NCBI RefSeq assembly: GCF_001953885.1
Contig: NZ_MQUS01000010.1
Location: 186,001 to 250,000 of the forward strand
DNA length: 64,000 nt
Reading direction: 5' to 3'
Source of the DNA: Streptomyces sp. IMTB 2501
GTDB taxonomy: Bacteria; Actinomycetota; Actinomycetes; Streptomycetales; Streptomycetaceae
In this document: piece after piece, positions 7,900 to 15,474 of the stretch
Layout: each line of letters starts with the position of its first letter
How positions within the stretch are numbered: the stretch's first letter is position 1
Program-made: the position numbers and the translations under genes
Notes under the pieces: model-generated
Told to the model about the DNA's origin: nothing
Database searches by the model: none
Seen by the model: the letters and a program-made list of their open reading frames with translations, nothing else

Positions 7900-9152
7900 G
7901 GCAGCTCCATCGTCACCAGGGTCGGCCCTCCGGCCGGGCTCCGGATGGCGATGCTACCGTCGAAGGCCGACAGGCGTCGGCGGATGCCGCGCAGGCCGCT
8001 GCCGCCCGCCCCGAGCACGGGCCCTTCCTCCTCGTGGGCGCCCCCGCAACCGTCGTCCCACACAGTGCAGCGCAGCACTTGGCCGGTGTGCCTCAGTTCG
8101 ACGCGGGCGTGTGCCGCGTCCCCGTGCCGGGCCGCATTGGTCAGCAGCTCGGCGACGGCGAAGTACAGCGCCGCCTCGATCGGCCCCTCCGGACGGCCCG
8201 TCAGCCCGTCGGCAGCGACCTCGGCTTCCAACGGGGCGTCCAGCGCGAGCGCACGCAGCGCGTCGACGAGTCCGCGCTCGGCCAGTACCGGTGGGTTGAT
8301 GCCGCGCACCAGGGCGCGCAGCTCGGTCAGGGCGCGCGCGGAGTTCTCGCGCGTCTGCCGCACCAGCTCGCGCGCCCGGTCCGGGTCTGTCTCCATCAGT
8401 GTCTCCAGCGCGCCGAGTGCGAGGCCCATGGCCACCAGCCGGGCCTGCGCACCGTCGTGGAGGTCGCGTTCGATACGGCGCAGTTCCGCCTCGCGGCTGT
8501 CCACGGCGGCGGCGCGGGTCTCGGTCAGCTCCTCGACCCGTTCGGCCAGCCGGCGGCGTTCCACCTCGGCGGCGACGGAAGGGTCCGGGCCGAGCAGCCG
8601 GGGCAGCCAGCGGCGGGCGTGCAGGCGCGAGGCGGGAGCGGCCAGCCGCAGCCCGGCGTAGTAGAGGGCGAGGCCACTGGGTAGTGCCACGGCCGGTGCG
8701 TCGAACACCGAGGCGTGGGACACGCCGCCTTCGCCGCCGAAGATTGCGACGATGCCCGAGGCGAGCAGGTCGAAGAGGCCGTACCACACCATCGCGCTGG
8801 GGCCGAGCAGCACCACCGCCCCGATGAGTGGCTCCAGTGCGAGGAAGAACAGGTCACGGCGGGTGGCCGGGTCCTCGCGCGGTGGGCTGTCATGGAGATA
8901 GGGGCTCACGACGGCCGTACCGCCCCAGCGCGCGGGCACCCTGCGGTAGAGGCCGGTCAGCCTGCGCATCGCGTGCAGCCAGCCCTGGTCCGGGTCACCG
9001 TCCGTGAAGAGCCAGGCCGGCAGACAGATGAACAGCATCACCAGGGCCGCCGGGCTGCACCAGCCGACTCCCCAGCAGTACCCCAGTTCCCGGTGTCGCC
9101 GGCCGAAGCGCCGCAGGGCGGTGCCGACGGCGCGTCCGGCGGTGGTGGTCAT
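7839..9152 (-). CDS. Membrane sensor histidine kinase (HisKA_3 type)
   Basis: With the ATG at 9152 (GGAAAGG upstream) the protein has 437 residues. Hydrophobic segments lie at about residues 32-50, 103-135 and 152-172. The dimerisation box with the phospho-acceptor is ERDLHDGAQARLVAMG (H232). The ATPase domain follows with N-box AVAELLTNAARHG, G1 DDGCGG and G2 GSGLRGIRRRL. The C-terminal tail reads about 20 residues (PKTSSSSGKGS) into the start of the response regulator gene, a long overlap for such pairs. The short N-terminal sensor has no recognisable ligand domain, so the membrane itself or a partner protein may be sensed. Confidence 0.93.
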   Translation of the reverse strand: MTTTAGRAVGTALRRFGRRHRELGYCWGVGWCSPAALVMLFICLPAWLFTDGDPDQGWLHAMRRLTGLYRRVPARWGGTAVVSPYLHDSPPREDPATRRDLFFLALEPLIGAVVLLGPSAMVWYGLFDLLASGIVAIFGGEGGVSHASVFDAPAVALPSGLALYYAGLRLAAPASRLHARRWLPRLLGPDPSVAAEVERRRLAERVEELTETRAAAVDSREAELRRIERDLHDGAQARLVAMGLALGALETLMETDPDRARELVRQTRENSARALTELRALVRGINPPVLAERGLVDALRALALDAPLEAEVAADGLTGRPEGPIEAALYFAVAELLTNAARHGDAAHARVELRHTGQVLRCTVWDDGCGGAHEEEGPVLGAGGSGLRGIRRRLSAFDGSIAIRSPAGGPTLVTMELPCVLSSPKTSSSSGKGSAPS

Positions 9153-9222
9153 CGGCCTGCCTTTCCAAAGGGTTTCGCGGTTCGTCGTCTGCACCGGTTC
9201 ACCAGTGTGACGCGCACTTAGG

Positions 9223-9241
9223 CCGGACAGGGTGTGTCCGG
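9223..9241. repeat. Small inverted repeat in the divergent promoter region
   Basis: CCGGACA (9223-9229) and TGTCCGG (9235-9241) are perfect arms around a 5-base centre. They lie between the divergent kinase gene and the membrane protein gene at 9366. This could be an operator, for example for the adjacent response regulator, or a hairpin in the kinase leader. Confidence 0.35.
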
Positions 9242-9365
9242 GTCCCGCTCGGGGGTGGGCCTAGCCCCACTCCGACTCGGTGCCTGAGCCCAATGTGCGC
9301 GTTCCCGCGGGTCCGTAGCGTCGAAGACATCAAGAACGGACACGGATCACGAACCAGGGGTCAGG

Positions 9366-10046
9366 GTGAAGGACATGACGGGGATGCACATGGCGAAGAA
9401 GCCCGAGGGGTCGTCGAACGGGCCGCTGCTGCAGAGCCTGGTGCTGAACGTCGCTGCGCCGCTGGCGATGTTCTACGGCCTGCGGGCGGCCGGAGTCGGC
9501 CTGTGGTGGGCGGTGCTGGCGAGCGCCGTGCCGCCGACCGTGGAGGCGCTGCTGACAGTGGCACGGGAGCGGCGCGTCGGGATGCTGGGCGTCCTGGTCC
9601 TCAGCATGGTCGCCCTGGGTGCGGTGCTGTCGCTGGTGACCGGGAGCCCACGGTTCATGTTCGCCAAGGACGGCTGGATGACGGGAATCGTCGGGCTGGT
9701 GTTCCTGGCCACGCTGCGCGGGCAGCCGATCATCTACCGGGTCCTGTCGTCCGTGGCGAAGGGAGAGAAGCGTGAGGAGCTGGAACGCAACTGGCAGGCA
9801 TCGCCCACCTTCCGCCGGCTGATGCGGCTGCTGACCGTGGTGTGGGGGATGGGTCTGCTGCTGGATTCGGTCGTGCGGGTCGTGCTCGCCTACACGCTGC
9901 CCATCGACTCGGTGATGCTGGTGACCACGCTCCAGTACGTCGCGCTGTTCGTGACCCTGGAGGTCTTCAGCCGTCGCTACGGGCGCAAGCCGGCCCGGAT
10001 AGCCATCATCCACAACGAGGCCGCAGCGGCGGGGACAGCGGTCTGA
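9366..10046 (+). CDS. VC0807-like multi-pass membrane protein
   Basis: The protein has 226 residues from the GTG at 9366; ATG codons at 9375, 9384 and 9390 are possible later starts, and the ribosome site does not decide. About six hydrophobic segments are visible, for example at residues 22-45, 48-66, 72-92, 103-120, 155-178 and 185-203. The pattern matches the VC0807 family of actinobacterial integral membrane proteins, whose function is unknown. Only 31 bases separate it from the SDR gene, so the two are probably co-transcribed. The gene is divergent from the two-component system, which may control it. Confidence 0.75.
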   Translation: MKDMTGMHMAKKPEGSSNGPLLQSLVLNVAAPLAMFYGLRAAGVGLWWAVLASAVPPTVEALLTVARERRVGMLGVLVLSMVALGAVLSLVTGSPRFMFAKDGWMTGIVGLVFLATLRGQPIIYRVLSSVAKGEKREELERNWQASPTFRRLMRLLTVVWGMGLLLDSVVRVVLAYTLPIDSVMLVTTLQYVALFVTLEVFSRRYGRKPARIAIIHNEAAAAGTAV

Positions 10047-10077
10047 CGGTCCATCAGGAACACGGAGGAGCAGGGGC

Positions 10078-10821
10078 ATGGCGCAGGTAGCAGTGGTCAC
10101 GGGTGCGGCGAGCGGGATCGGTGCGGCGGTGGCGCGGCACTTCGGCCGCCTCGGTGCGCAGGTGGTCGTGGCGGACATCGACGAGGCGGGCGGTGCCGCC
10201 GTCGCCGAGGAGGTGGGCGGGCTGTTCGTCCGTACCGACACCACGCGGGAGAAGGACAACCTGGCGCTGATCGACGCCACCGTGGCGGCTTACGGCGGGC
10301 TGGACTTCGTCCACCTCAACGCCGGGATCGGCGACGGCGGCGGGTTCGGCCAGGACGACTACGACGCGGAGCGGCAGCACCGGGTGCTGGCGGTGAACCT
10401 GCACGGCGTGATGTTCGGGCTGCACGCGGCACTTCCGGTGCTGTCCGCACATGGCGGGGGTTCACTGGTGGTCACCTCCAGCATGGCCGGGGTCGGCATG
10501 GCGCCCTTCGACCCGGTGTACGCGGCCACCAAGTACGGCGTGATCGGGTTGGTCCGCTCGCTGGCCCCGACGTGGCGGGACAAGGGTGTGCGGATCAATG
10601 CGATCTGCCCGGGGTTCGTCCGCACGCCGATCCTGCCGCCGGAGGCGATCGACTACATCGTCGGCGAGGGCTTCGCCCTGGCGGAGCCTGCCGAGATCGC
10701 GGCGTCGGTCGCCGAGATCGCGGCGAGCGAGGAGGCGGGGTGCGCGTATGTACTGCAGGCAGGCCGTGCCCCCGAGCCGGTGGCCTTTCCGCGGCTCGAC
10801 CTGGTACGCACCGACACGTGA
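10078..10821 (+). CDS. Short-chain dehydrogenase/reductase
   Basis: The 247-residue classical SDR has the nucleotide motif TGAASGIGAAVA near residue 8 and NAG at about residue 82. The catalytic serine is in VVTSSMAG and the YxxxK pair is in YAATKYG (about residues 147-151). The D after the second strand (VVVADIDEA) suggests NAD(H) rather than NADP(H). GGAGGAG precedes the ATG. It follows the membrane protein gene closely. The substrate cannot be told from the sequence. Confidence 0.93.
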   Translation: MAQVAVVTGAASGIGAAVARHFGRLGAQVVVADIDEAGGAAVAEEVGGLFVRTDTTREKDNLALIDATVAAYGGLDFVHLNAGIGDGGGFGQDDYDAERQHRVLAVNLHGVMFGLHAALPVLSAHGGGSLVVTSSMAGVGMAPFDPVYAATKYGVIGLVRSLAPTWRDKGVRINAICPGFVRTPILPPEAIDYIVGEGFALAEPAEIAASVAEIAASEEAGCAYVLQAGRAPEPVAFPRLDLVRTDT

Positions 10822-10921
10822 ACGCCGCCCGCTCGCCGGGCGCGGAGCCGCCGCCTTTCGGGATGCCTCGACTGGCAATTGCGGTGACCCGCGCGAGGGG
10901 CGCTGTGACCGGCAACGCTCA

Positions 10922-11977
10922 TCAGGAGCCGTCGACCTCCCGCACCAGCTCGATCGCCTGGGCCAAGGTGGCGAGCCGGGCTTCCATGGTGTCGCCGGCC
11001 GGGTACAGACGCACGGTGTCGACGCCGGCGGCACGCCACACCCGCAGCCGCTCGCGCACCATGGCTGCGGTGCCGATCAGCGTCGTGCCCAGGACCATGT
11101 CGTCGGTGACCAGCGCCGCCGCGCCGTCCCGGTCACCGGCCTGCCACCGCTCACGCACCTCGGCGGCGACCTCGGCCCAGCCCTGCCTGCTGTAGGCGTT
11201 GTTGTAGAAGTTGGTGGACGCCGAGCCCATGCCGCCCAGGCTGAAGGCGAGTTCCTTCTTGCGCCGGGCGGTCATCGCGCCGAGGGACTCCTCGTCGGGC
11301 GCGAAGGCGACCTCGGCGCCCTGGCAGACGTCCAGGTCGCCGCGTGTACGACCGCTGCGGGCCAGGCCGTCGTCGAGGTGGGCGAAGTAGGCACCGTCCG
11401 CGCCTTCGGGGACGAAGCTGGTCCCCAGCCAGCCGTCGGCGACTTCCCCGGTGAGACGCAACATGGCCGGTGACAGCGCCGCCAGATAGAGGGGGATGCG
11501 ATGCTCGGCCCGCATGGACAGCCGCATGGGCACCGCTTCGCCGCCGGGCAGGGGGATGGTGAACTCCCTGCCCGAGTAGGCGAGTTTGCCGCCGTTGACC
11601 AGCTGCTGGACGATGTCGACGGTCTCCCGCATACGGCGCAGGGGCCGGGCGAACGGCACCCCGTGCAGGCCCTCCATCACCTGCGGGCCCGAGGCGCCCA
11701 GCCCGAGCAGGAAGCGCCCACCGGAGAGGTTGGACAGCGTGATCGCGGTCTGTGCGACGGCGGCCGGGCTGCGGGTGCCCAGCTGTATGACGCCGGAGCC
11801 CAGGAGCATTCGGTCGGTGAGGGCGGCGTAGTAGCCCAGCGCGGAGGGGGCGTCGGAGCCCCAGGCCTCGGCCACCCAGCAGATGTCCAGGCCCAGTTTC
11901 TCCGCCTCGACGACGAAGTCCGCCTGCTGAGCCCAGTTCTCGCTGCCCGAGGCCTCGATCGTGGTGGCCGTACGCAT
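10922..11977 (-). CDS. LLM-class F420-dependent oxidoreductase
   Basis: This 351-residue protein is a luciferase-like monooxygenase-fold enzyme of the class that in actinomycetes usually binds coenzyme F420. Typical segments are LGLDICWVAEAWGSDA, LGSGVIQLGTRSPA and GGRFLLGLGASGP. The start codon overlaps the stop of the upstream SRPBCC gene (TGATG), and GGAGG lies 4 bases before the ATG. A GTG one codon earlier would leave too little spacing. Coupling to an SRPBCC protein and an HxlR regulator suggests oxidation or reduction of a hydrophobic small molecule. The substrate is unknown. Confidence 0.9.
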   Translation of the reverse strand: MRTATTIEASGSENWAQQADFVVEAEKLGLDICWVAEAWGSDAPSALGYYAALTDRMLLGSGVIQLGTRSPAAVAQTAITLSNLSGGRFLLGLGASGPQVMEGLHGVPFARPLRRMRETVDIVQQLVNGGKLAYSGREFTIPLPGGEAVPMRLSMRAEHRIPLYLAALSPAMLRLTGEVADGWLGTSFVPEGADGAYFAHLDDGLARSGRTRGDLDVCQGAEVAFAPDEESLGAMTARRKKELAFSLGGMGSASTNFYNNAYSRQGWAEVAAEVRERWQAGDRDGAAALVTDDMVLGTTLIGTAAMVRERLRVWRAAGVDTVRLYPAGDTMEARLATLAQAIELVREVDGS

Positions 11978-12483
11978 CACGCCTCCGCCTGCTTCTTGAT
12001 GTGCTCAAGCGTCGAGGCGATGCTCCGCTCGAACTCGCGCAGCCGCACGAACACGATCTTCTGCTCCTTCTCGGGCATCCGGTCGATCGCGACGGACAGC
12101 CCGGAGCGCCCCGGGCCCAGTTGCATCCACTCCGAAAGCTCCGTCCCCCCGTTCTCGGGGCGAAGGCGGAAGCGCCAGATCGCGGAGGGGGTGGCGGGGT
12201 CCTGCACCGCCCAGGCGAGAACCCGCTCCGGTTCGCACTCGATCACATGCGAAGTCGTCGACCATTCACCGAACGCCTCGTGCCTGCTGCGGCCGACGAA
12301 CCTGGCGCCCACGGCCGGAGCATCGGCACCGTCGAGCCATGCGACGGACTCGAGTTCCCCACTCATGGCAGGCATCAAGGTGATGTCGCTGATCAGTGCC
12401 CACACCCGCTCCGTCGTGGCGTCGATCCAGGTTCGTACCTCGACCGTGGGTTTGTCCACGTAGCGCGCGCCCGTCCACTCCAC
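11977..12483 (-). CDS. SRPBCC family (polyketide cyclase/START-like) protein
   Basis: This 168-residue protein has the SRPBCC helix-grip pattern. VEVRTWIDATTERVWALISD is the first strand and helix, followed by the central strands (ARFVGRS, ERVLAWAV, TELSEWMQLG). A long C-terminal helix (VRLREFERSIASTLEHIKK) closes the cavity. The family binds hydrophobic ligands; some members act as cyclases or hydrolases. The GTG start has GAGGAGG 9 bases before it. Its stop overlaps the start of the F420-type oxidoreductase, so the two proteins are probably made together, perhaps as ligand carrier and enzyme. Confidence 0.88.
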   Translation of the reverse strand: MEWTGARYVDKPTVEVRTWIDATTERVWALISDITLMPAMSGELESVAWLDGADAPAVGARFVGRSRHEAFGEWSTTSHVIECEPERVLAWAVQDPATPSAIWRFRLRPENGGTELSEWMQLGPGRSGLSVAIDRMPEKEQKIVFVRLREFERSIASTLEHIKKQAEA

Positions 12484-12578
12484 GTCCGCAGGCCTCCTCG
12501 CTGTAAAGGGGTGTGACCTTCAGAGTTGCGATATGAGACTTACCTGTCAAGGGGGCGTCACAGGGCCGGCGGTTGTGA

Positions 12579-13079
12579 TCAGGCCGCCCCGAATCGTCGC
12601 ACGACATCCGGTCTGCGCTTGAGTCGCTCGGGATAGCCGGGCCCCATCCGCATCGACGTCTCCTGGGCCGCCAGGGGCCTGCGGCAGACGGAGCACACCA
12701 CCTCGGCGGTGGTGTCGTGGCCGCACGCGTCGTGGTGGAACACGACCGGGACGCCCTCCTCGCCGGCCAGCCAACGGTCACCCCATCTGGACATCGTGGC
12801 CAGCACGGTGAAGAGGTCACGTCCCTTCTCCGTGAGAACGTAGTCATAGCGGGGCGGCTCGCTCTCGTAGAGCCGCTTCTCCAGCACCTCCTCCTCCACC
12901 AGGCGGCGCAGCCGGTCGGTCAGGGTGTTACGCGCGATGCCCAGCTCCTGCTGGAATTCGTCGAAGCGGTGAATGCCGTAGAACGCCTCCCGTACGACGA
13001 GGGGCGTCCAGTGGTCACCCAGCAGGTCAAGAGTGCGAGCGATGGAACACGGCCAGTTGGCGAACGACGTTCGTTTCAT
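12579..13079 (-). CDS. HxlR family regulator with CxxC motif
   Basis: The protein has 166 residues from the ATG at 13079. The N-terminal CSIARTLDLLGDHWTPLVVR is the HxlR signature, with the winged helix at about residues 25-100 (RFDEFQQELGIARNTLTDRL). The C-terminal tail carries DACGH and CSVCRRPL. This could be a small zinc knot or redox pair, and it is common in a subgroup of HxlR proteins. It is the first of three same-strand genes with SRPBCC and LLM enzymes 95 bases downstream. It probably represses them and responds to a reactive or phenolic compound; that is an inference. Confidence 0.93.
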   Translation of the reverse strand: MKRTSFANWPCSIARTLDLLGDHWTPLVVREAFYGIHRFDEFQQELGIARNTLTDRLRRLVEEEVLEKRLYESEPPRYDYVLTEKGRDLFTVLATMSRWGDRWLAGEEGVPVVFHHDACGHDTTAEVVCSVCRRPLAAQETSMRMGPGYPERLKRRPDVVRRFGAA

Positions 13080-13086
13080 GTTCCCG

Positions 13087-13092
13087 ATGATA
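13087..13092 (-). promoter_or_regulatory. Putative leaderless -10 box of the HxlR gene
   Basis: TATCAT on the minus strand lies 7 bases before the ATG at 13079, and no ribosome site is visible. No good -35 box is found at the expected distance, so an activator or a different sigma factor may be involved. TGAGACT occurs just upstream and again (opposite strand) upstream of the SRPBCC gene, near 12534. Confidence 0.4.
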
Positions 13093-13255
13093 GGCGCCAG
13101 TCTCACGAAGAAACTCAGCAGATGAATCCTCGCCTGGCCGACGACGGTCGCGCTTCGTGCCGACGGTCGACCAAGGTGTCCCCGAGGCTGGTGGGCCGGA
13201 CGCGGGCGGCGGAAAATCCCTGGCGTGGTGGCCGGAAAGGGCGGAGGCTCGTTCC

Positions 13256-13873
13256 ATGGCTGACATGGGGGCGTTCCGGGAGGCAGTCACCGTGTGGGCG
13301 GCCGGTGGTCCCGGCGAGCCGGCGTGCGAGCTGGCCGCGCGGCTGTCCGTCCGGACGGCCGTTCTGCTCGAAGGGCCGAGCGATGTCGCCGCGGTCGACG
13401 CGCTGGCCGCCCGTCGCGGCCGGGATCTGGCGGCCGAAGGGGTCTGTGTCCTGCCGATGGGCGGTGCGATGAGCGTCGGGCGCTTCGCACGCCTTCTCGG
13501 GCCCACGGGCCTGGGGCTTCGCCTCACGGGACTGTGCGACGAGCGGGAGCGTGGCTACTACGCCCGCGGCCTGGATCGGGCCGGCGCGGCAGAGCAAGGA
13601 TTCTTCGTCTGCGCGGCGGATCTGGAGGACGAGCTGATCCGCGCGCTGGGCGTGGCACGGGTGGAGGAACTCGTCCGGGCGGAGGGCGACCTGCGCGCCC
13701 TGCAGACCTTCCTGCGCCAGCCCGCACAGCGGGGTCGCACCGCACAGCAGCAGTTGCGGCGCTTCCTCGGCACGAAGAAAGGGCGCAAGATCCGCTACGG
13801 CCGTGTCCTCGTCGAAGCCCTCGACCCCGGCCGCGTACCCGCCCCACTCGACGGCCTGCTCGCCGGCGTCTGA
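13256..13873 (+). CDS. Stand-alone TOPRIM domain protein (OLD-like)
   Basis: This 205-residue protein starts at the ATG 8 bases after GGAGG. VRTAVLLEGPSDVAAVDALA carries the TOPRIM glutamate (EG) and the first acidic region (SDVAAV). A second acidic DxE-type region is seen around LTGLCDERERG. The family resembles the TOPRIM domain of OLD nucleases and is annotated in actinomycetes as TOPRIM nucleotidyl transferase/hydrolase. The ABC ATPase part of OLD is absent here and from the neighbourhood. The C-terminal half (RTAQQQLRRFLGTKKGRKIR) is basic and may contact nucleic acid. Its 3' end overlaps the convergent MFS gene by 79 bases. Nuclease or primase-like activity is not proven. Confidence 0.8.
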   Translation: MADMGAFREAVTVWAAGGPGEPACELAARLSVRTAVLLEGPSDVAAVDALAARRGRDLAAEGVCVLPMGGAMSVGRFARLLGPTGLGLRLTGLCDERERGYYARGLDRAGAAEQGFFVCAADLEDELIRALGVARVEELVRAEGDLRALQTFLRQPAQRGRTAQQQLRRFLGTKKGRKIRYGRVLVEALDPGRVPAPLDGLLAGV

Positions 13874-15459
13874 GCGCTCGGCGAGGTCGATTGCTCGGTA
13901 CCGTCGTCCGGCCGCGACGCGTCCTCCTGTGTCGTACGCCCGCGCAGTGCCGTCACGACCAGCAGCGCTGAGAAGAGGGCGGCCGAGCCGCAGACCACGA
14001 ACCCGAGCGCGTAGCCGTGGCCGAGGGCGTCGAGGGCGTAGGTGCGGGCCGCGCCCGGCGGGGAGTTGGTGGGGACGGAGTTCAGGGCGAGGGGGCCGCC
14101 CTCCTTCAGCACCTCGTGTGCCGCCGCCTTCGACTCCGCGTTCAACGATGACGAGGTGGTCAGCGAGGAGGTCACCCGCGAGGCCGCCTGGCTCAGCGCG
14201 ACCGCGCCGATGACCGCGGGGCCGAGGGTGAAGCCGAAGTCGCGCAGCAGGTTGGTGGCCGCGCTGGCCATGCCCGCGAGCGGCAGCGGCACCGTGTTGA
14301 CGGCGGTCGCGGTGATCGACGACACCGTGAAGGCGAAGCCGATCCCGACCAGCCCGAGCGGCAGGATCAGCGCGGGCAGGTTCCGGTCGCCGACGGCGAG
14401 CCCGGCGGCCAGGAAGTCCCCTGCGGCGATCAGTGTCAGACCGGCGGTGAGCAGCGCCCGCGCGGGCAAGCGGTGCAGCAGCCGGGAGGTCAGCGGGGTG
14501 AGGACCGGGGTGATGCCGTTGAGCAGCAGGAACGCGAACGCGGTGCGCATCGGGCTCTGGTGCTGGATGGGGCCTAGCCGGATGCTCGCCGCGTAGGCCG
14601 TGCCCAGGAAGCTGAACATGCCCACGACCGCTACGACGGACGCGATCGCGAAGGAACGGTTACGGAACAGGTCCAGGCGCAGGAGAGGGGAGCCGGCCCG
14701 GCTCTCGGCGACCACGAACAGGCCCACGAACACCGAGGCGATCACGAACGCCACGACCACCGGAGCCGACCCCCAGCCGTCCGTCGGCCCCTGGATGACG
14801 GCGTACAGCAGGGCGAACAGCCCGACACCGATCGTGATCTGTCCGCCGATGTCCAGCGAACGCCCCTCCGGCGCAAGAGAGTTGGTGGCGAGCCACAGGC
14901 TCACCAGAGCGCTGACCGCAGCCAGTACGGCGACGACCGCGAACGCCGCTCTCCAGGAGCCGTAGGTGCCGGTGATCCCGCCGAGCAGCGGGGCGAGGAA
15001 GCCGCCCGCGGACAGGCTGGAGGCCCATAGGGCGATGGCGCGGGCGCGCTGGGCACCGGTGTGTGTGCCGGCGGCGATCATGGCGAGCGAGGTGGGGAAG
15101 AGCGCGGCGGCGCCGAGACCGGCCAGCGCCTGCCCCGCCCACAGCTGGTGGATGCCGGAGGCGCTCGCGGCGACGACCTCGCCCGCGCACAGCAGTGCGG
15201 CGCCCCCGACGAGGAGCTGCTTGCGGCCGAAGAGGTCGCCGAGCACGCCGAAGGAGAGTTCGAGAACGGCGACGGGCAGCAGGAACGCGTCGGAGATCCA
15301 GGTCAGTTGGGAGCCCACCGGATGGAGGTGCTCCTGGAACAGGCCGTTGAGAGTGGCCGGTATCGCGAGGCCGATCTGGGCGAGGCAGACGGCCAGACAG
15401 CCGGCGACGAGCGTGCCGAGGGGGAGGGGCGTACGTGGGGCAGTGGAAGCGTCGGACAT
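13795..15459 (-). CDS. MFS drug exporter, DHA2 (14-helix) family
   Basis: The 554-residue protein has about 14 hydrophobic helices. The conserved loop motif GDLFGRKQLLVGG follows helix 2, and WRAAFAVVAV is typical of DHA2 exporters such as EmrB/QacA. The last ~50 residues are a Ser/Arg/Thr-rich hydrophilic tail that overlaps the convergent TOPRIM gene by 79 bases; the true function may not need this tail. It starts 15 bases behind the secreted hydrolase on the same strand, so both are probably co-transcribed. The substrate is unknown; export of a hydrophobic compound by proton antiport is expected. Confidence 0.92.
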   Translation of the reverse strand: MSDASTAPRTPLPLGTLVAGCLAVCLAQIGLAIPATLNGLFQEHLHPVGSQLTWISDAFLLPVAVLELSFGVLGDLFGRKQLLVGGAALLCAGEVVAASASGIHQLWAGQALAGLGAAALFPTSLAMIAAGTHTGAQRARAIALWASSLSAGGFLAPLLGGITGTYGSWRAAFAVVAVLAAVSALVSLWLATNSLAPEGRSLDIGGQITIGVGLFALLYAVIQGPTDGWGSAPVVVAFVIASVFVGLFVVAESRAGSPLLRLDLFRNRSFAIASVVAVVGMFSFLGTAYAASIRLGPIQHQSPMRTAFAFLLLNGITPVLTPLTSRLLHRLPARALLTAGLTLIAAGDFLAAGLAVGDRNLPALILPLGLVGIGFAFTVSSITATAVNTVPLPLAGMASAATNLLRDFGFTLGPAVIGAVALSQAASRVTSSLTTSSSLNAESKAAAHEVLKEGGPLALNSVPTNSPPGAARTYALDALGHGYALGFVVCGSAALFSALLVVTALRGRTTQEDASRPDDGTEQSTSPSAQTPASRPSSGAGTRPGSRASTRTRP

Positions 15460-15474
15460 GAGCGGGTCCCAACG

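Noticed and set aside
12522-12550. TTGACA before the SRPBCC gene as a full promoter
   Set aside because: No acceptable -10 box lies at 16-18 bases, so only the -35-like element is present and it is not listed as a promoter.
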